Made by a program: the position numbers and the translations under genes. From positions 1,382,955-1,446,954 of the forward strand of contig NZ_RFLW01000001.1 in NCBI RefSeq assembly GCF_003719295.1: 64,000 nucleotides of DNA, read 5' to 3'. Of this stretch, positions 59,682 to 64,000 are shown in pieces (the first letter of the stretch is position 1; the number at the start of each line of letters is the position of its first letter). The DNA comes from Haliea alexandrii. Lineage in GTDB: Bacteria > Pseudomonadota > Gammaproteobacteria > Pseudomonadales > Halieaceae. The notes under the pieces are model-generated. The model ran no database searches and was not told the origin of the DNA. It saw only the letters and a program-made list of their open reading frames with translations.

Positions 59682-62600
59682 TGATCCGGTTCTTCGTCGA
59701 GCGTCACCTTGTCGTCAATGTCCTCGCCGTCACGGTGGTCGTGCTCGCCTTTTATCTTTCGCCGTCCGTCTCCCGCGAATACCTGCCGAGCGTCGAGATG
59801 CCGCGAGTGATCATCACGGCGCGTCTGCCGGGTGCCTCTGCCCGGGACGTCGAAACAAAGCTCACGATTCCCATCGAGGAGGCCATCGAGGACGTCGACG
59901 GCATTGATGAGTATCACACGATCATCTCCGACAGTGCTTCGGTAACCACCGTTGAACTGTATATGGACAGTAGTGAGGCTCAGGTACTGTCGGCCATGCA
60001 GGACCTCCGCGACGCCGTCGATGGTATCTCCGATTTCCCGTCTGAGATGGAGGAGGCGCCAACGCTCCAGCGTCTGAATCCGGGCAAGTCCGCAATTATC
60101 GAGATCGCCCTCGCTGGGCCGATACATGAACTGGTCCCGCTGGCCGAGGAGCTGGAACGCCGTATCGAGCGACTGCCCGGCATCTCCCGCGTGACCATCG
60201 TCGGCTTGCAGGACCCGGAGGTGCGCGTCCTCGTAGACCCGGCGCTCGCCCAGGCGCACGGTGTCACGCTACTCGACGTAGTCGCCGCTATCCAGGCGCG
60301 CAACGTCTCTGCCACCGGCGCGGTCCTTGAGTCGACCGACAAGCGCAGCCAGGTCATTGTCTGGAGCCGCTTCGAGAATCCTGTCGAGGTCGGGGAGACC
60401 ATCGTTGCTACGGGTCCCGCAGGCCTGGTTCGCGCCCGCGACATCGCCCGCATCGAGCCGGCGCGCGAGAACACGGGTCTGGCCGTGCACACTAACGCAG
60501 AGCCGGGGATTTCTCTGGTCGTGCGCAAGCGTGAAGGGGGCGATGCCCTTGAGGCGGTGGACGCCATCCGCGAAGTTGTCGACAACACAGAATTGCCCCC
60601 GGGCGTCAGCTACGAGTATGTAAACGACACCACATTTTTTACGCGCAACCGATTGGAGGTGATGATCACCAACGGCATGCTCGGCGCTGTGCTTGTCGCT
60701 GTGGTGCTGTTCGCCTTCATGCGCCGAGACGCCGCTATCTGGGTGCTGGGGGGCATTCCCATCGTTTTCTGCGGCGCCCTCATCTGGCTGCTGCCCCTGG
60801 GCATGACCTACAACCTGTTTACGCTCACGGGGCTGGTGATCGTTCTCGGGATGGTTGTGGACGACGCCGTGGTCGTATCGGAGAACATCGTCGCCCACCG
60901 CGAACGGGGGCTGGGGTCTGTCGAGGCGGCAGTTATCGGTGCCCGGGAGATGGTCAAGCCGGTGGTGGCGGCGGCCCTTACTACGGCTCTCGCCTTCGGT
61001 CCCATCGTCGCCATGGGCGGCATTCCAGGAAAGGTCATGTGGCAGATCCCTGCGATGGTTGTGCTCGTGCTGCTTTTCTCGCTCCTTGAGTCCTTCTTCA
61101 TCCTGCCCGCGCACATGTCCTCAGTGCGTGCGGGGGCCGATCACGGCAAGCGCGCCTGGGTGCTGGCATTGGAGGCCCGCTACCGTTGCGCGCTGCGCCT
61201 GTGTCTACGCCAGCGGGGTCTCGTCATCGGCTTCGCGCTCGCCGTGTTCATGCTGGTCATGGGCGTGATCCGTCTCCATGTGGATTTCGTGCAGTTTCCG
61301 CAGGCGGACGCCCGACTGCTTTTCGTAAAGATCAGCGCTCCCGTGGGCACCCCCTTGGAGCGCACTGAGGCTCTGGCGACGGACCTCCAGCGGCAGATTC
61401 AGCGCATCGCCTCGGATGATCTGCGTGCCATCACCGCTCGCATTGGCCATCAGGACCCAAACGGCACAGAGAAGGTTCGTGGTGAGGCGGAGCACGAGGC
61501 GTTGCTAACCATTGTGTTCAAAGAATTTGACCGTCGCTACACGAACCAGGAGTGGATACAGGTCCTGCAGGACCAACTCGTCGTCGACCCGCGCGTGGCC
61601 CTCACGCTGCAATCAGAGTACGTAGGGCCACCCACGGATCAACCCGTGACACTGCACGTGCTCGCCGACGATGCCGCCAGCCGCAGGGCCGCCGCCAGCG
61701 AGATCGCCACCTGGGTCCGTGCGCAGTCGGGCACCACGCAGGTCCAGGTGGACGAGCGGCCAGGTACGCCCAAGCTTGACCTGAACCTGGATCACGACAA
61801 GCTCGCGATGCTCGGACTCGACGCGCAGAGCGTTGCCTTCGCCGTTCAGGCCGCCTTTCATGGTATAAACGCCTCGGAACATCGGGACGTAAACGACACT
61901 ACGAAGCTACGGGTGCAGTTCGCCCCCTCCGCCCGCGGTGATCTCGACGGCCTGCTCGACACCCCCCTGCGCACCGCCAGTGGCGACCTCGTGCCACTGC
62001 GCGACGTCATCCGGCCCGTGGAGACGCCGGGCCTTGACCGCATCTACCATCGCGAGGGCGTCCGGGCGGCCACGGTGCGCGCCAGCTTCACGCCCGACGC
62101 ACCGTGGACCGCCCTCAGCTTCGCCGAGAAAGTGAAGGCCGAGGTGATGCCGCAGTACGCCCACCGGTCCGACCTGGAGCTCATTGTCGGCGGCGAGGCG
62201 GCCGACACTCAGGAGACCACGGGCGCCCTCGGGTCTGTAGCGCTGCTCGTGATCATCGCCATCACAGTGGTGATCTGGATCTTGCTCGGATCGCTGCTTG
62301 AGGCGCTGTCCGTGGTGATTGTGATCCCTTTCGCCCTCGCGGGGGTGATTACCGCATTTTTCTTTCATGGTTTGCAGTTGTCCATGCCGGCGGTGATCGG
62401 GACCATCGGCCTCGCCGGCGTGGTCGTGAACGCGTCTATCGTTATGATCGACTGCGTGCACCGGAACCTGAAGGAGAACCGGGGACGGCGTCCCACTCTG
62501 GAGGTTGTCGAGGACGCGGTGGTCTCCCGCCTGCGTCCCATCCTGGTGACCACGCTCACTACTCTCGGCGGTGTGCTGCCCACAGCCTACGGCATTGGCG

Positions 62601-62761
62601 GCTACGACGAGATCGTAAGCCCCATGTCCGTAGCCATCGGCTGGGGTCTGCTGTTCTCAACGCTCGTCACGCTGTTTGTGATCCCTGCGCTTTACTCCGT
62701 CGCCAACGACGCAACGGCGCAGCTTGGCCACCTCGCGGGCCGACTGCGTCTGAACCCTTAG
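59681..62761 (+). CDS. RND-family inner-membrane efflux pump
   Basis: A complete pump of about 1026 residues. It has 12 helices, with the first ending PSVSREYLPSVEMPRVIITA, the porter domain containing EEAIEDVDGIDEYHT, and the helix-4 proton-relay aspartates in GMVVDDAVVVSENIV. The second half has VVVNASIVMIDCVHRNLKEN and TLTTLGGVLPTAYGIGG. It is closest to the HAE1/MdtB-like proton-driven drug pumps. The ATG at 59681 shares an A with the adaptor's stop; GGAGG lies just before. Substrate unknown. Confidence 0.92.
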   Translation: MIRFFVERHLVVNVLAVTVVVLAFYLSPSVSREYLPSVEMPRVIITARLPGASARDVETKLTIPIEEAIEDVDGIDEYHTIISDSASVTTVELYMDSSEAQVLSAMQDLRDAVDGISDFPSEMEEAPTLQRLNPGKSAIIEIALAGPIHELVPLAEELERRIERLPGISRVTIVGLQDPEVRVLVDPALAQAHGVTLLDVVAAIQARNVSATGAVLESTDKRSQVIVWSRFENPVEVGETIVATGPAGLVRARDIARIEPARENTGLAVHTNAEPGISLVVRKREGGDALEAVDAIREVVDNTELPPGVSYEYVNDTTFFTRNRLEVMITNGMLGAVLVAVVLFAFMRRDAAIWVLGGIPIVFCGALIWLLPLGMTYNLFTLTGLVIVLGMVVDDAVVVSENIVAHRERGLGSVEAAVIGAREMVKPVVAAALTTALAFGPIVAMGGIPGKVMWQIPAMVVLVLLFSLLESFFILPAHMSSVRAGADHGKRAWVLALEARYRCALRLCLRQRGLVIGFALAVFMLVMGVIRLHVDFVQFPQADARLLFVKISAPVGTPLERTEALATDLQRQIQRIASDDLRAITARIGHQDPNGTEKVRGEAEHEALLTIVFKEFDRRYTNQEWIQVLQDQLVVDPRVALTLQSEYVGPPTDQPVTLHVLADDAASRRAAASEIATWVRAQSGTTQVQVDERPGTPKLDLNLDHDKLAMLGLDAQSVAFAVQAAFHGINASEHRDVNDTTKLRVQFAPSARGDLDGLLDTPLRTASGDLVPLRDVIRPVETPGLDRIYHREGVRAATVRASFTPDAPWTALSFAEKVKAEVMPQYAHRSDLELIVGGEAADTQETTGALGSVALLVIIAITVVIWILLGSLLEALSVVIVIPFALAGVITAFFFHGLQLSMPAVIGTIGLAGVVVNASIVMIDCVHRNLKENRGRRPTLEVVEDAVVSRLRPILVTTLTTLGGVLPTAYGIGGYDEIVSPMSVAIGWGLLFSTLVTLFVIPALYSVANDATAQLGHLAGRLRLNP

Positions 62762-62783
62762 TCGAAAAGGTACCAACACTCCC

Positions 62784-64000
62784 ATGGACGACCTTACCCG
62801 TCGGCTCCTTGAGGCGCCCCCGACCGCCCTGCTCATGACAATGGCGACCCCCAATGCCGTCGCCTTCCTGATCCAGTCCGCCGTGAGCATGGGCGAGGTC
62901 TGGTTTGTTGGTCGCCTCGGTACCGAGGCGCTGGCGGGCATCGCCCTTGTATTCCCACTGCTTATGCTGATGCAGATGATGTCCGGGGGCGCGTTTGGCG
63001 GGGCGGTCGCCGCGGCGGTGGCCAGAGCCCTCGGTGCCGGCGACCGGGAGCGCGCCGATCGCCTGCTCTGGCACGTGTTAGTGCTGGCCCTGGGTGGCGC
63101 TCTCGTATTCGCTCTCGCCTTCTGGATGTTCGGGCGGGCGTTTCTGTCGTTCCTCGGCGGCGAGGGCGAGGTGTTGCGCGCGGCGAGTAGATACGGCTGG
63201 GTGCTGTGCGGCGGTGGCCTGTCGATCTGGCTAATGGGCATGATCAGCGCGGTCTATCGTGGCACCGGCAATATGCGCTTCCCAGCGCTGCTGCTGATAG
63301 CCAGTGCGGTGATCCAGGTACCCCTGTCGGGCGTGCTCGTGCTTGGGGCCTTCGGTGCGCCGCAGCTAGGCATCGTCGGGGCGGCGGTCTCGGCGGTCAC
63401 CTCTGCGTCAATCCTCTGTGTGATCATGATCCTGCGTCTCACTGGTGCTTCCCAGTCGGTGCGACTACGTCGCGATGCGCTGCACTTTTCGCGGGATCTG
63501 TTCGCGGACGTCCTCCGCGTGGCTGCGCCGGCGGCCGTGTCGCCGCTGCTCACGGTGGCGACGATCGTCGCGCTGACGGCCATTATCGCGCGCTTCGGCA
63601 CCGCCGCGCTGGCGGGTTACGGGATCGGTGCGCGCATCGAGTTGCTTCTCGTACCGCTCGTATTTGGCCTCGGTGCGGCGATGACGTCGCTCGTGGGTGT
63701 GGCGACTGGTGCCGGTTGCATGGAGCGTGCTGAACGTATCGGCTGGACCGGCGGCGCGATGGCGGCGGTGTTGGCGGGCGGCGTCGGACTGGCGCTGGCC
63801 CTGTTCCCCAATCCGTGGATCGAGGTATTCAGTGACGACGCGGCCACGGCTGCTGCAGCGACCTCGTACATCCGCATCCTCGGGCCGGTGTACGCGCTTC
63901 AGGGCCTGGGTTTGTCGCTCTACTTCGCCAGCCAGGGCGCCGGCGCCATGTTCTGGCCGTTGGTGGCGACGGCCGTTCGCGCCGCGGCTGCCGTCGGCGG
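62784..64000 (+). CDS. MATE-family efflux transporter, 3' end outside the window
   Basis: The frame stays open from the ATG at 62784 to the window edge (405 codons). It shows MATE features: the N-terminal DLTRRLLEAPPTALLMTMAT, GEVWFVGRLGTEALAGIALVFP, FGGAVAAAVARALGAGDRERA, and in the second half GTAALAGYGIGARIELLLVPL and AVATGAG-like GVATGAGC. It extrudes cationic or hydrophobic drugs using Na or H gradients. It follows the RND pump by 22 bases and is likely co-transcribed as a joint efflux operon. Confidence 0.88.
   Translation, partial: MDDLTRRLLEAPPTALLMTMATPNAVAFLIQSAVSMGEVWFVGRLGTEALAGIALVFPLLMLMQMMSGGAFGGAVAAAVARALGAGDRERADRLLWHVLVLALGGALVFALAFWMFGRAFLSFLGGEGEVLRAASRYGWVLCGGGLSIWLMGMISAVYRGTGNMRFPALLLIASAVIQVPLSGVLVLGAFGAPQLGIVGAAVSAVTSASILCVIMILRLTGASQSVRLRRDALHFSRDLFADVLRVAAPAAVSPLLTVATIVALTAIIARFGTAALAGYGIGARIELLLVPLVFGLGAAMTSLVGVATGAGCMERAERIGWTGGAMAAVLAGGVGLALALFPNPWIEVFSDDAATAAAATSYIRILGPVYALQGLGLSLYFASQGAGAMFWPLVATAVRAAAAVG

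Overview
The window reads as chromosome of a Gram-negative, aerobic gammaproteobacterium. Supporting signs are outer-membrane proteins (FadL/TodX type, DUF1302), lipoprotein and PEP-CTERM-like sorting signals, a Pseudomonas-type phenol (dmp) pathway with a sigma-54 activator, and TauD, SRD5A and two-part YeeE/YedE genes. The style resembles marine Halieaceae/Cellvibrionales-like genomes, but that placement is an inference.

Left part (1-12.4 kb): three secreted proteins of unknown role on the minus strand, the first cut by the window edge. Next come two tandem paralogous 175-residue membrane proteins and a coiled-coil membrane protein, joined by 4-base overlaps. An ECF sigma factor and a TPR-carrying membrane Ser/Thr kinase follow. 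A convergent exported protein with an LPGDMY repeat closes the block, followed by an FAD oxidoreductase. The 4.7-10.7 kb block looks like an undescribed envelope signalling module.

Middle-left (12.4-28 kb): an ammonium-transporter/PAS/PAS/GGDEF/EAL fusion; a TauD-type dioxygenase with an MFS carrier, divergent from a CoA-transferase; the DEAD-box helicase RhlE; a CvfB-like S1 protein; a steroid-5-alpha-reductase-like membrane enzyme; a FadL-type porin coupled to split YeeE/YedE genes; two short-chain dehydrogenases; and a decayed LysR gene.

Catabolic core (28.3-51.8 kb): a DmpR/XylR-type activator, a sigma-54 promoter with an A/T-rich bend, then the multicomponent phenol hydroxylase (dmpKLMNOP), the ferredoxin dmpQ and catechol 2,3-dioxygenase. 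A GntR regulator separates a second, about 80% identical catechol 2,3-dioxygenase with its own iterated operator-like sites. The meta pathway continues with dmpC and dmpH, and after an insertion with dmpE, dmpF and dmpG. The insertion holds a YCF48-like lipoprotein, an MMPL/RND transporter, DUF1302 and DUF1329 proteins, a DsbA/HCCA-isomerase-like protein and a GST. Phenol would be converted to catechol, then 2-hydroxymuconic semialdehyde, 4-oxalocrotonate, 2-oxopent-4-enoate, 4-hydroxy-2-oxovalerate, and finally pyruvate plus acetyl-CoA. The tautomerase dmpI and the hydrolase dmpD are not seen.

Right part (51.8-64 kb): two exported proteins with PEP-CTERM-like tails; gene remnants (TetR, amidase, excisionase, integrase); a 3' tRNA-Met fragment marking an old integration site; a mazEF toxin-antitoxin pair with a clear promoter/operator; a LysR regulator; and an RND efflux pair followed by a MATE transporter cut by the window edge. 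The RND/MATE stretch is visibly richer in G+C than the dmp region, so this end looks like a mosaic of acquired and decaying DNA.
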